Shown here piece by piece: positions 1-14,703 of a stretch of DNA of 64,000 bases. The DNA is from Gamsiella multidivaricata (taxonomy: Eukaryota; Mortierellomycota; Mortierellomycetes; Mortierellales; Mortierellaceae): positions 558,001 through 622,000 of the forward strand of contig NW_026251711.1 of assembly GCF_025024155.1 (NCBI RefSeq), written 5' to 3'. The notes under the pieces were generated by a model. It was not told the origin of the DNA. It worked only from the letters and a program-made list of their open reading frames with translations, and did no database searches. Position 1 is the stretch's first letter. Every line of letters starts with the position of its first letter. The translations under genes and the position numbers were made by a program.

Positions 1-286
1 AACTTCATTCAAGTCGCAAAAGGCACTAGATCTTTCTCTGAGTGTTCGGAACCGCTTTATTATTCATGATATCCTTCGCGTTTATATACAGAAGCAGGGT
101 CCGGATCGACGCCGCGCTGACTAATCCTCAAGTTTAAATGCAAATGGAGAGCGTGAATGGGATAGAAATGAGATGGGAAACATCCGGGAGCCGGTCGGGT
201 TTGGGCGCAGCTCAAACAAACATAGTGCAAAAAGTAACGAGTGGTAAAAGAAAAAATCGTGCAGATAAGGAGGGTGTGCAATTATA
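1..286 (-). repeat. Dispersed repeat family, copy A (left-truncated by window edge)
   Basis: Read on the minus strand, this segment aligns along its whole length with plus-strand 20420-20770. Shared stretches include a CTGCACG motif, a GCCCAAACCC block, an AGTCAGCGC block and an ATCATGAATAATAAA block near the distal end. Identity looks like about 70 percent by eye. Copy A runs off the left edge and is interrupted on its other side by the two SINE-like insertions; similarity to copy B seems to resume weakly at about 1969-2020. No convincing protein is encoded. The family type is unknown. Confidence 0.65.
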
Positions 287-1112
287 TTTTTTTTTTTTTT
301 TTTTATTCAACATGGCCTCCGAGAGAGAACAATCAGTGCTGGTTTCCTAGTGAATAGTCTCTGAGACTTGTGTCTATCTGGCCCTAAATCTTCTAGTGTG
401 GCAGTCGCACCATCTCCAACAACTTCACTGTAACCTCCCTAAGCGTCCCGAGGTCTTTCTCCTGCGATCCGCTCGGCTAGCTGGCAGGCTCCTCACCTGC
501 TAATCTGCCAAGACCATCTCTCCAATTGTAACCTGTACATCTGGGAGATGGTCTTGGTTTCTTGAGAGCACGGAATCCGTTCTACTGGCTTGCGAGCCGA
601 ATCCTCTACTATTGTAACATTTCCTCCACCTCCTCGTCCCGTCTTTCCTCCACCTGAGGTCACTGGATGTGAGCTCAGATTAGCCTATTATAAAGTGGGC
701 CTACTCACTTTTGAACTTATACCTGTAACCCCGGCAGGGGTAGCTAAGACGCATGCTGCCAGTGCAGTGGAATAACTTGTACACCCTGGTGTATAGCTGG
801 GAAGTTCTGAACCAGCGCCTCTCGAAGTCCGGAGGCTAGCGCAAGGGCGAAATTTATTCTGAGCATTTTGTCAAGCGTTAAGGAAGGGGAAAGGAAACCC
901 ACAACGATTACATGGGGTAGTGCCACTCAATGTGGGGGTCGCCGGGGAAAGGAAACCCACATAACTGAAGTGGGGTAGTACGCCCGACTCATGCTCCAAA
1001 TAAATTTCTATGCGTAGCACATATTACTGTGCTTTAACCAGGGCTCGAACCTGGTCCCTTCGCGTTACAAGGGAGGTGCCCTGACCAGTATGCTAACTGA
1101 GCCATCGGGCCT
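287..1112 (-). mobile_element. tRNA-headed, poly(A)-tailed SINE-like element, copy 1
   Basis: On the minus strand the element starts at about 1112 with a tRNA-like head containing an A-box (TGGCTCAGTTAG) and a perfect B-box (GGTTCGAGCCC). It runs through an unrelated body of about 740 bp and ends in a poly(A) tail (the T run at about 287-305 on the plus strand). It is flanked by the 16-bp direct repeat AGGGTGTGCAATTATA at 271-286 and 1113-1128, the hallmark of target-primed reverse transcription. The body has a perfect 13-bp inverted repeat (508-520 with 545-557) and a short internal direct repeat around GGGGAAAGGAAACCCACA. It encodes no protein, so it would depend on a LINE-type reverse transcriptase. 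Confidence 0.8.
1033..1112 (-). promoter_or_regulatory. Internal Pol III promoter (A and B boxes) of SINE copy 1
   Basis: The T-arm is intact (CCAGG stem around TTCGAGC) and both internal promoter boxes match consensus. The acceptor stem does not pair (GGCCCGA against TTAAAGC) and the anticodon arm is poor, so this is a tRNA-derived promoter head rather than a working tRNA gene. Confidence 0.65.
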
Positions 1113-1128
1113 AGGGTGTGCAATTATA

Positions 1129-1952
1129 GTTTTTTTTTTTTTTTATTCAACATGGCCTCCGAGAGAGAACAATCAGTGCTGGTTTCCTAGTGAATAGTCT
1201 CTGAGACTTGTGTCTATCTGGCCCTAAATCTTCTAGTGTGGCAGTCGCACCATCTCCAACAACTTCACTGTAACCTCCCTAAGCGTCCCGAGGTCTTTCT
1301 CCTGCGATCCGCTCGGCTAGCTGGCAGGCTCCTCACCTGCAAATCTGCCAAGACCATCTCTCCAATTGCAACCTGTACATCTGGGAGATGGTCTTGGTTT
1401 CTTGAGAGCACGGAATCCGTTCTACTGGCTTGCGAGCCGAATCCTCTACTATTGTAACATTTCCTCCTCCTCCTCGTCCCGTCTTTCCTCCACCTGAGGT
1501 CACTGGATGTGAGCTCAGATTAGCCTATTATAAAGTGGGCCTACTCACTTTTGAACTTATACCTGTAACCCCGGCAGGGGTAGCTAAGACGCATGCTGCC
1601 AGTGCAGTGGAATAACTTGTACACCCTGGTGTATAGCTGGGAAGTTCTGAACCAGCGCCTCTCGAAGTCCGGAGGCTAGCGCAAGGGCGAAATTTATTCT
1701 GAGCATTTTGTCAAGCGTTAAGGAAGGGGAAAGGAAACCCACAACGATTACATGGGGTAGTGCCACTCAATGTGGGGGTCGCCGGGGAAAGGAAACCCAC
1801 ATAACTGAAGTGGGGTAGTACGCCCGACTCATGCTCCAAATAAATTTCTATGCGTAGCACATATTACTGTGCTTTAACCAGGGCTCGAACCTGGTCCCTT
1901 CGCGTTACAAGGGAGGTGCCCTGACCAGTATGCTAACTGAGCCATCGGGCCT
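1129..1952 (-). mobile_element. tRNA-headed, poly(A)-tailed SINE-like element, copy 2
   Basis: Near-identical to copy 1 at an 840-bp offset. Only a few substitutions are visible by eye: TAATCTG versus AAATCTG, TTGTAAC versus TTGCAAC, CCACCTCC versus CCTCCTCC. The poly(A) tail is shorter and begins with an extra base. It is flanked by the same 16-bp direct repeat at 1113-1128 and 1953-1968, so the array reads repeat-element-repeat-element-repeat. The tRNA-like head lies at 1873-1952. Confidence 0.8.
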
Positions 1953-1968
1953 AGGGTGTGCAATTATA
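1953..1968. repeat. Third copy of the SINE target-site duplication
   Basis: AGGGTGTGCAATTATA occurs at 271-286, 1113-1128 and here, exactly at the outer and inner borders of the two SINE copies. Copy B of the host repeat has the related unfilled site at about 20436-20450 in opposite orientation. Confidence 0.75.
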
Positions 1969-2057
1969 GATTCATTCAATTAAGGGTATGTGCAATTAGG
2001 GATACATGACTGTATACGACATATATAGATTCATAGGCTTCAGCACTTCCATGAAAA

Positions 2058-2097
2058 GGCGATATGGCCGAGTTGGTCTAAGGCGCCAGAATCAGGA

Positions 2098-2130
<33 letters not shown>

Positions 2131-2138
2131 TGTCGTCA
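2058..2138 (+). tRNA. tRNA-Leu (anticodon CAG)
   Basis: The acceptor stem GGCGATA pairs with TGTCGTC allowing G-U, with discriminator A at 2138. The anticodon stem CCAGA/TCTGG encloses the loop ATCAGGA, giving anticodon CAG. A variable arm longer than class I size is present, as expected for leucine, and the T-arm is GTGGG-TTCAAAT-CCCAC. A T-run Pol III terminator follows at about 2142. CCA is not encoded. No intron is evident. The gene looks intact. Confidence 0.92.
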
Positions 2139-2343
2139 CTATTTTTGATCTATGAGTAGATTCTTTTTTTTTGACCGACGACGGTAGGGGATCTCACCCC
2201 CCGTGAGATTATCCCTCGTTTTGTCATATCACACCCCGGTAAAAATAATTCAAGCATTTTTTTGTTCGCGGAGAGGTGAGCCCCATATTCTCACGGGATA
2301 GTCTGTGGGGCCTCGTTTAAAAAAAAAAGCACTCGTCTACTGT
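2139..2343. other. Intergenic spacer after tRNA-Leu
   Basis: Contains a T-run and C/G-rich inverted segments around 2185-2300 but no gene that I can support. Confidence 0.4.
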
Positions 2344-2589
2344 TCAAGTCTGTTTCAGCAGGATGGAATTCTTTGGATGGTCGCGACATCTCACTGCTGC
2401 TCTTGGACGTCCCTTCAGCTTCACCACAAGTGGGTCTTTGGTGACACCAAGACCTGCTTCGTTGTCAGACGCGTCCTGTAGCTCCATGAGTCCCTGTCTC
2501 CGTTTCAGCGAAATTGAGAGGTTGTTGCTTCGAATATGGGAGTTATCCTGTTGCCTCTTGCCACGGCAGGCAGTGAGGCCGCTATTCAA
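2344..2589 (-). pseudogene. Possible C-terminal remnant of a MULE-type transposase
   Basis: About 80 codons are open on the minus strand, with no ATG at the left border of the similarity. The reading has the composition of the basic tail of fungal MULE/FAR1-like transposases: a lysine/arginine-rich segment, an acidic 'DASDNEAGLGVTKDPLV' stretch, then a KGRPR AT-hook-like motif near the C-terminus. No catalytic DDE core is seen upstream, so at best this is an isolated 3' end. The assignment rests on motif resemblance only and could be wrong. Confidence 0.3.
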
Positions 2590-2717
2590 TCAGAAGTATT
2601 ATTCAGAAGTCGGTTGCTACAAACGATCTTTCGCGCAGTGCCATACGCGTTGCTCTTGCCCTGCGCATCGAAAAATAATCCAACGGTTACAGCCCAATTG
2701 AATGAATCTCCCTAGTT

Positions 2718-2832
2718 CACATAGACACGAGGACGAGTAAAAAAACGAGCAAGAGAACGAGCTGTAGGACGAGCAGGAGTGTAGCATAGACACGAGGGCG
2801 AGCAAAAGAACTAGCGAAAAAACGAGCTGCAG
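2718..2832. repeat. Imperfect direct repeat with CATAGACACGAGG motif
   Basis: Two imperfect copies of about 46 bp, 2718-2764 and 2786-2832, each begin CATAGACACGAGG and end in AACGAGCTG. They contain several GACGAG/AACGAG iterations. No coding role is seen. Confidence 0.5.
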
Positions 2833-3074
2833 ATGGGCGTAAAGCAATTGGACAGAGAGAGAGAACGACACAACATGGCCATAGGGATATGGTCAAGAAG
2901 AGAGCTTGTAGACTATGAGGCGAGTTATATATTTTATGTAAGGTGGAGGACAAGGTGAAATGCACTCTTTCTCGCAATTTTTTTCTCTGTGCACACCCTA
3001 ACACTCTATAACCAACATCACTGTTGCAAATTACCTTCCTCGCCAGCATTCCACTGCATGCTACGCTAACTACA

Positions 3075-3954
3075 ATGATCAAGGCACAGAGAAACGAATG
3101 TGCATTCTACAACTGTATCCAGGGACTGCTGGACAAGAAAGCGGCGATCCAGACACAGGAGCGTCGCATTGACAGGGTCTCCCAGTCAGGGACAAGGACA
3201 AGCCTGCGTCATTGACTAAGTCAGAAAAAAACTACTTGCTTCGGCTGCACTCAACTGTGCCAGTTCAGGTGAAAAACATCCTTTTAAATGTGTTTGTCCA
3301 ATTTGAAAGGCGCGAGGATAGAAGCATGGATTTCATCTGTGTCTGCAGAAAGCCATTCCTGACAAGAGATAGCCTGAGCAAGCATTACAAGTGGGTCTGC
3401 GCCATTCCAACATCCTGATCAACGTTCAAGGGCTTCAACTTATTGACAGCGCTCAAGTTCTCCCTGCTAATTTGGAGGCCGTCAATGCCTCAGGTGCATC
3501 TGATGACGAGGCTGATGAGAAGAGCGACAAAGGCGGTGAAGCGTTTAGCGGCAGTAATGCACTCATGGTCAACAATAACGGAATTTCGGCTACTTCAATG
3601 ACATTTGATTCAGGAAGAGTGATTGGTGCAACTATCCAAGAGTTCATGCGGGGCTTGGGCATTGCAAATACTCAACAGCAACATACACAGCGCATGCAAA
3701 TCATGGCGTTTCAAGAGGAACAGCGCACACTGACCACAGCCATGGAGCAACGGATCCTGAGCTCTATTGCCCAGATTGCAGCAGGTCAAGGGCAGGGGCA
3801 AGTTGTGCAAGCTGCGCAAGCTGCTTCTGCTTCTGCTTCTGACACCGGACCTTCCAGTCCGGTTTCTACAAGTAGAAAGAGAACGCGCTCTGACGCCCCT
3901 CACTTCGGAACATTCAGGCCCCCTAGTTTTATGTCTCCAACTGAAAATAAGTAA
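3075..3954 (+). pseudogene. Unrecognised, apparently frameshifted gene with a Cys/His finger-like motif
   Basis: Three consecutive open segments in different frames together look like one protein: a basic start (ATG at 3075), a middle part containing a C-x-C ... H-x4-C motif (about 3340-3400), and a C-terminal part of about 185 codons with an acidic stretch, glutamine-rich helix and a final basic RKRTRS segment. The frame changes near 3180-3215 and again near 3395 lack convincing splice sites, so I read this as a decayed gene. I do not recognise the family. It lies among mobile-element debris, suggesting a transposon-associated origin, but that is inference. Confidence 0.35.
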
Positions 3955-4498
3955 AATAAAAATGGCGATTTGGTGGAGCGAGTGTAGATCGGTATAGAAA
4001 TTGTGCAGATGTAGAGACGGGAAAGCGCTTGGTCTCGCCTTGCCTGTCATTTTCCACGATAGTGAAAGCTAGGTAACTTCCTACGCGCCGGGATGCTTGC
4101 AAACGATTGGAGTATCTGAGGTGTCGAAGGATCTAGGATGAAAAGGGCATTTTATTGGGCGAATGCTGCTATCTAGTTCTATGTGTAGATAGAGTTTATA
4201 TAATATTTGTATCGGTGTTAACAGTGCACTGGAATACGGCAAAAACTGGGCGAAGCACTGACGACAGCATAGCATATTAAATCTAGCATTAAACTTTTGC
4301 AAAGATCCACAATAGTGATTTTGAGTCGTAAAATACTACTCCAATATGATCACAAACGACTGGCTGGTTTCTCTTTTTCATGGCATCTCACCATTCAACT
4401 TCGGAGTGGAATCTGGCTCAATCCTGCTTCCTATTGGATTGGACAAAGGGGTAGATTCTCCAGCGACGAGAAAACTGATATGTAAATCTACATGTAGA
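3955..4498. other. Intergenic, AT-rich, no gene seen
   Basis: No supported coding region, RNA gene or clear repeat between the finger-like gene and the MITE. Confidence 0.4.
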
Positions 4499-4831
4499 CC
4501 TAGTATGACACCCCGTTATCACCGCACTACTGGTAATCAGGAATTTAGTGAGTCGCCCAGGCGTGTCAAGAGTGTAACACACCTGGTATCAGGGAACGGA
4601 GCTGAACTACAGCCTATATCAAGGGAGCGATGGCTAAAAAGATCCGTATCCTTAAACGAATTGAGGTGATGTGTGATAGGAGCAAGAGCAATCTATTAAC
4701 AATTACGTATTGGATACGGTGGCGCGTGGTCGAGGCAGAAGGAAAAAGAGTGCGGGCTGTATAGAGAGAGGTGTACAAAAGTGCGCACTGGTAGAGAGAG
4801 TAGTGCGTTGATAACGAGGTGTCATACTAGG
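4499..4831. mobile_element. MITE-like element with 32-bp terminal inverted repeats
   Basis: The left terminus 4499-4530 begins CCTAGTATGACACC. The right terminus 4800-4831 is its reverse complement over 32 bp with two mismatches. The 333-bp interior has no transposase, so it would be non-autonomous. I could not identify an unambiguous target-site duplication, so superfamily assignment is not possible from this copy alone. Confidence 0.7.
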
Positions 4832-4983
4832 GCGGTCATCCGAATCCAGCATAAATTCGTCGCGCCAAACATATCTTCTATGTTTAATTGTGCTTTTAAA
4901 AAACAAGGCGACGAAGATGAAAGGATGTGTCGCCGGTCGACGGCTGATTGGGCGGGATGTCTTAATAAGCAAGTACTTCTACC

Positions 4984-5372
4984 ATGCCCAAAACAACGCG
5001 CTCTGTTCACACAGCCCCAGCTCCTAGTCCAGTAAACACCAAACGTGCTGGCTCTGGAAACCCCGCTTCCAAATCACACAAATATCGAAAGAAGTACACT
5101 CTTTACGACAAGGGTCAATTCTTCTCAAAGTCAAAAATGTTCTCCGCGGCCGCACTGTGGATAAGATGGTTCCCCTCGAGGATTTCTCTTCACCACCTTC
5201 AAGTCCCTATCTAGATGAGGATTATTCTCGAGAATCTTTTCAAGAGACTATAAACGGACTCATGGATACTGAAGCTGATCTACAGGATCCCAATTGCGAT
5301 GTTATATTGAAAGCTAACCTTCGGGCAGCTCTCGATACGATGGAATTGCTTATTGATATCCATGGCATGTAA
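4984..5372 (+). pseudogene. Small unrecognised gene or remnant
   Basis: From an ATG at 4984 a basic, serine/proline-rich segment is open. The plausible coding frame then shifts near 5100-5140 into an acidic C-terminal segment ending at 5372. No credible intron fits the short interval, so a frameshift is likely. It lies between the MITE and the TnpB-like remnant and may belong to that mobile unit. No family is recognised. Confidence 0.3.
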
Positions 5373-5433
5373 ACGCGAACCTGTTTAAATAAATCATACA
5401 TATTTTTCAATTGGACTGAATACGTGACTGCTC

Positions 5434-5459
5434 CTCCAATTTAAGGGCTTAAATTGGAG
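5434..5459. repeat. Near-perfect palindrome (12-bp arms, 2-bp spacer)
   Basis: CTCCAATTTAAG and its exact reverse complement are separated by GG, just upstream of the TnpB-like remnant. It could be a cruciform/hairpin terminus of that element. No second copy was noticed at its other end. Confidence 0.6.
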
Positions 5460-5479
5460 TTCGACTGTACTACGTCTGG

Positions 5480-7174
5480 TCACCCTGCAAAATTTACTCC
5501 AGCGCTATTTCAGTAAGCGCCTCGGCAGGAAAGGCTGAGTTGGTTCGCGCTGTGGATTGGGAGTATCCGATGGTGACCCTCGATGTTGGAACCATTTCTG
5601 CCAATCTGAAGCGAGCTTTGAGAGAGTCAGAGTTGGCGCCCGAAATCAAGAGATGTCTACGGGATGCTGTTCGGGTTACATCTGACACTAAGTGGCAGGG
5701 GCAGCGACTCATCGGGCGGTTCGTTGGGAGTCTCTTTGCTTCACGCGGGCCTGATGCAACAGACAGAGATATATTGCGCAACATCTGTCCATATGTCTCG
5801 TCCAAGGTCATAGTTGAGGGAGAGGTCGATGCGGGCGATCATGATGAACAGGAGGAGGAAGAGGAGGACGAGGAGGAGGATGAGCAGGAGGGAGAGCAGG
5901 AAGGAGAGCAGGAGGAAGAAGACAAGGATGATGATGACCTGGGGTGCAAGGACTCAGACCACCTACGCTTCCATACTGTGCTGCTCCAGCATTCCTACAC
6001 AGGCGACCCCATCATCTCAACGGATGTAGTTGGTAAGCGCGTCCAGCAGTTTGTCGATCGAGCAGCGGACCTTGGGCTGCTGTAGAGAAGGAACAATAGA
6101 GCTGCAGTCTTGGTCAGGAAGTCATGTCCCGCTGCGGCTTTACTACAGAAACGGCAGCATTGAGCTCGAGAAAAAGGTAGCGCGCAAAATTTGCGTCCTG
6201 TCGCTACAAGCATGAGACTGAAGACGAGGGTCCCATATCAGATGGATCACATACAGAGATCGACCAAGGCATCCCAGCGATCGAAAATTTCGTGCTTTTG
6301 AGCCAGTCCAGCAAGAGTTATCGTCAGATGGCCCCATTAACGGGCACGGAGTAGCCTTTCATGTCGTTCTCTGAGCGCGAGCTCGATATCTTGTTTTTGG
6401 CAAAATGCTGCGTTGAAGAAAAAAACCTTTGTTCCCATAGTTCACCAGTACTAGCTCCTGGACATCATTCTTTCTCAGCAAGACCTAATCAATTGGCTTG
6501 GGCAGAGGATTCTTTATCGCAGAGATGCTTTCGAACGTCGGTAGGCGTGAGCTACGCAAAGGGCCAAGAGAGTTGAAGGATTCGACGTCCGTGGTGGAGC
6601 TGAGCAAGATGCGAGAACACGTTCAATCCATTCGGCAGGCCAACTTCGACGTTATGACTTACGAGGGACGCGGCTATGTTCACCGAGGCTCCATTCGGAC
6701 AGACGGTTTCCGCCTTCATCTGTCGGCTTTCAAGTTAAACAAACGGCAGTCGGTCAGATACAGGCGACTCCCGCAGAATGTCTTGCTTCTTCGAATCACA
6801 TCCAGAGTCGGGGAATGGATTATTACTTGACTGAGGTCCGAAACATTGTGAAGACCCAGCAAGATGTCACTGACAATGTGCGCCAGATCCGCAGGCTATA
6901 CTGCTCAACCTGCAGCACTTTCATGCGCCGCGATATTATGGAAGGGGACAACATTTGTAACGTCGTTCGCAGCCATTCACTCCATCAACAGCGACCGCTT
7001 TATCTTCAGCCAGTAGATAAGGATGGGCACTACCCTTGGATGCAAGATGCAAGACCACACACAGAAGCTGGGGGCAGTAGTAGCAGCAGCAGTAATGCAG
7101 TGGGGCAAGGGCAAGGGGAGGACAAGGACGAGCTGGAGGGCGCAAGCGAGCAGCCTCATCACTTGAAGGGATGA
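5480..7174 (+). pseudogene. Internally deleted TnpB/Fanzor-like (RuvC family) transposon gene
   Basis: Three blocks are visible in sequence order. Block 1 (about 5500-6085) is a helical N-terminal region followed by a run of about 40 Glu/Asp-rich residues and an LLQHSYTGDP segment. Block 2 (about 6560-6880) has basic YRRLP and ITS-VGG-DYYLTEVRN motifs. Block 3 (about 6885-7174) is a C-terminal half zinc ribbon (C-x2-C) followed by RDIMEGDNIC, matching the RD-x-(A)-x-N-(I) motif that ends TnpB/Fanzor proteins, then a low-complexity tail. Between blocks 2 and 3 the whole catalytic RuvC core is missing. Frame changes occur after 6085 and near 6815. The gene cannot be functional. Family assignment rests on motif order and resemblance to a multicopy Mortierellaceae family. 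Confidence 0.5.
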
Positions 7175-8221
7175 AAACCCCTGGCGCCAAGCGACTATAG
7201 ACTGTGTAGATGTATGTGTCAGCAAGCACACTCCACAGTTCAGGTCTTCCTTGCAAGGATGCGTCTGTGACGTATTTGAGCCTAAATTGCTCTGTAATTT
7301 CGTCAAATTCGCCGGATATGCATTATGAGCTGCTGAAGACGCCAGCGAACCTCGCGCGAGTGCATGAACTGGATGAATAGGATTAATAAAGGCTATGGAT
7401 GCCATTGTAGCTCGAATAGTATCTTCAAAGCAACTCTAGAATCCATATCCACGATTATTGCCCATTGAACATTGAGTTGATATCTCATTACACGCGTCTT
7501 TGGAAGATAATGTCTTCTCACAGGGCCAACAAAGGGTGACTACGTTAAGAGTCGCCTGTGTCTACGGGTGCACTGGGTTGGATAGAGTGTGAATAGGGAA
7601 TTATTGGACGCAAACGCGTATAATAACTTCATAATTGCGACCAATGTACGCACCATCGCGGACGGCAGGTCGCTTCCAAAGAATACTTTTTATTACGACG
7701 AAAGCTGCGTTGTAGGAGCTTTTCTTTCGTGTGGTGGTTGTGTTCATTTGAGCACGGAAATTACAAGCACAGCAATGCAGTAATACGCATAAAGAAGCAA
7801 TTGCGGTGTCCACTGAGGTCCAGGAAGACAAAGTGGGGCATAGGAGGAGAGGTCTGGGGATGAGAGTATTATTGCAGGCAGCGCTTCATCTCATCCCTGG
7901 TCACCATGGGGAAGTGAGGGGTGTTTCGGTTCTGGAGTTAAAGAGTCTATCTATGCATGTGTACCGTTTAGCATGCAGCGCTGGCAGTCTATGACTTTCT
8001 CTTTCTCCTCCCCCTCCCTCCTTGTCCCATCCCCCGCTTTCATTCACATTCATTTCATCTCTTTTTGAATCCATCCGTTTATCCTACGACGCGTGGTCGA
8101 GACCAAGAGTCAGCCTTCTGCACTGAGGCCGAGTCAAGCAACTGTTAGCAGAAAGATAATCCACTCTACTTCTTTTCTTACACCGTCCCAGTCCACCACG
8201 ACTACCAGTACCGTACTCAAC
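7175..8221. other. Intergenic region and YAK1 5' leader
   Basis: No supported gene in 7175-7990. From about 7993 a pyrimidine-rich leader (CTTTCTCTTTCTCC, CCCTCCCTCC) precedes the YAK1 start, typical of promoters and 5' UTRs elsewhere in this window. Confidence 0.5.
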
Positions 8222-13286
<5,065 letters not shown>

Positions 13287-13646
13287 AGGTCGACAGGTGG
13301 AAGGTAGCAGCGAGGTAGCAGCGAGGTAGCAATTATGCGGTTGACTGCAGTTAGGTACCTAGTTTTGATAGCCAAATAACCCGAATGTATCTGGGAAGTT
13401 TCTTTTTGACATTTTGATGGCACTTGGGTTACGACGACAGAGTACTTCCTCATTAAAAACACTGTTATATCGCCCAGTCAGAAAAATGTGACATAATCAC
13501 GCACGGGCCTTTGCCACCACTACCAGCCTTAAGAACTCTTTTCTACACCTCAAATATCACCGTCCTTTGTCACCCCTCTTCCATCTATCCTCCTCTCATT
13601 CTTTCTATCACTCTACACACTCATTTCCGCCGTAGACCTAAACACC
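13287..13646. other. Intergenic and promoter-like leader
   Basis: The first part is YAK1 3' flank. The second (13505-13640) is pyrimidine-rich and leads directly into the ATG of the CRN remnant, so the promoter of that gene may still be present. Confidence 0.4.
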
Positions 13647-14060
13647 ATGACCGACGGCCACCTGAGACTGTTCTGTCTTGTCAGCGGAGACCCGTCTCAA
13701 GAGCATTCCTGATCGAGGTCCCCTCGGACGACGCCGTCGGTAACCTCAAGGACCTCATCAAGGCCAAAATTTGACGACCTCGCAGCAGATGAGCTCATGG
13801 TCTGGCGTGTCTCGATTCCAATTTTGGACGACGATGAGCTTCCCATCGTACTCAGCACCCTGAAGGAGAATGAGAAGAAACTCGGCCCAGCGACTCACCT
13901 CTCCAAGGTCTTTACAGAGGAGCCATCTAAGGAAGCAATCCATATCATTGTGCAGAGACCATCGCCAGGTAAGGCTTTCACGCTCATTTTGCAGTTGTGC
14001 CTGGATTTACTCGTTGTCTATTTTTGTGCTGTACTTGTGCTGAATATTGAGTCTTGACGA
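13647..14060 (+). pseudogene. Crinkler (CRN)-type N-terminal domain, frameshifted remnant
   Basis: The ATG at 13647 opens with the LRLFCLVSGD signature of fungal CRN N-terminal ubiquitin-like (LFLAK-equivalent) domains. It continues as IEVPSDDAVGNLKDLIK, then LMVWRVSIPI and finally IHIIVQRPSPG, the usual border of this domain. These pieces lie in three different frames, with one shift near 13700 and one near 13771, and too little space for introns. A donor-like GTAAGG follows at about 13968, but no effector domain follows; only about 60 codons of doubtful sequence remain. CRN proteins are modular proteins known from oomycetes and Mucoromycota. This copy is dead. The second CRN in the window is at the right edge. 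Confidence 0.75.
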
Positions 14061-14703
14061 CGACTGGGAACCCCACTAAATGAGAGTCTCTCTTCCCATT
14101 ATTTCTACTTGCGTGTTCGATGCAGAAAAATCCTTAAAAAGACGTCTCGACAACCAAGGTTAGACAACCCGCAATAATCAAAACACCTCATTCATCATTA
14201 ATTTACTATATGTATGCCCTTGGACCCTTGGATTATGCCGCACCTTGGTTCGCTACACTTACATCCACTTCTCTCTTTCGTGATCTACCCTGTTAAAACA
14301 TTTTGTAAATGGACGGCAATGCCAGGTTCCCCTTATTGAGGTGCATGTTCCTTGTTGGCAGACCAACAGCTAGTTTAGTGACAAATAGGGCCAGGAATGA
14401 ACGTGCATTACGTGTGCCTGGCTCGCATACTATTGGTGCATATGAAAAATAAGGTTATCAATAAGGGACTGTCTTCTGGGGCTGAAGCTCCTCTGCCCGG
14501 CGCAGCAGTTTTCCCATTAGATCCAACCGACTCGATCCTTCTTTGTCTCTCTTCATCTCACACACTCCCTTTCTTTCATTACCTTGACCTGCTGATCAAC
14601 TTGTGCTTTTACGCCTTCTGCTGTCTATTCCCGTTTTCCTTCTTTCTTTTTTCCTTCCCTTTCCCTTTCCCTTTATCATTCTCTCCGAAGCAAAGACCTC
14701 GTG
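14061..14703. other. Intergenic; polypyrimidine promoter region
   Basis: No gene supported. 14560-14690 is strongly C/T-rich (TTCCCTTTCCC repeats), likely core promoter and leader of the following gene. Confidence 0.4.

Noticed and set aside
590..775. 61-codon reading frame repeated identically at 1430-1615
   Set aside because: Identity is due to the duplicated non-coding element; it starts at a non-ATG codon and has no protein character.
1033..1112. tRNA gene on the minus strand within each SINE copy
   Set aside because: A and B boxes and T-arm are good, but the acceptor stem does not pair and the anticodon arm is poor; it is a SINE promoter head.
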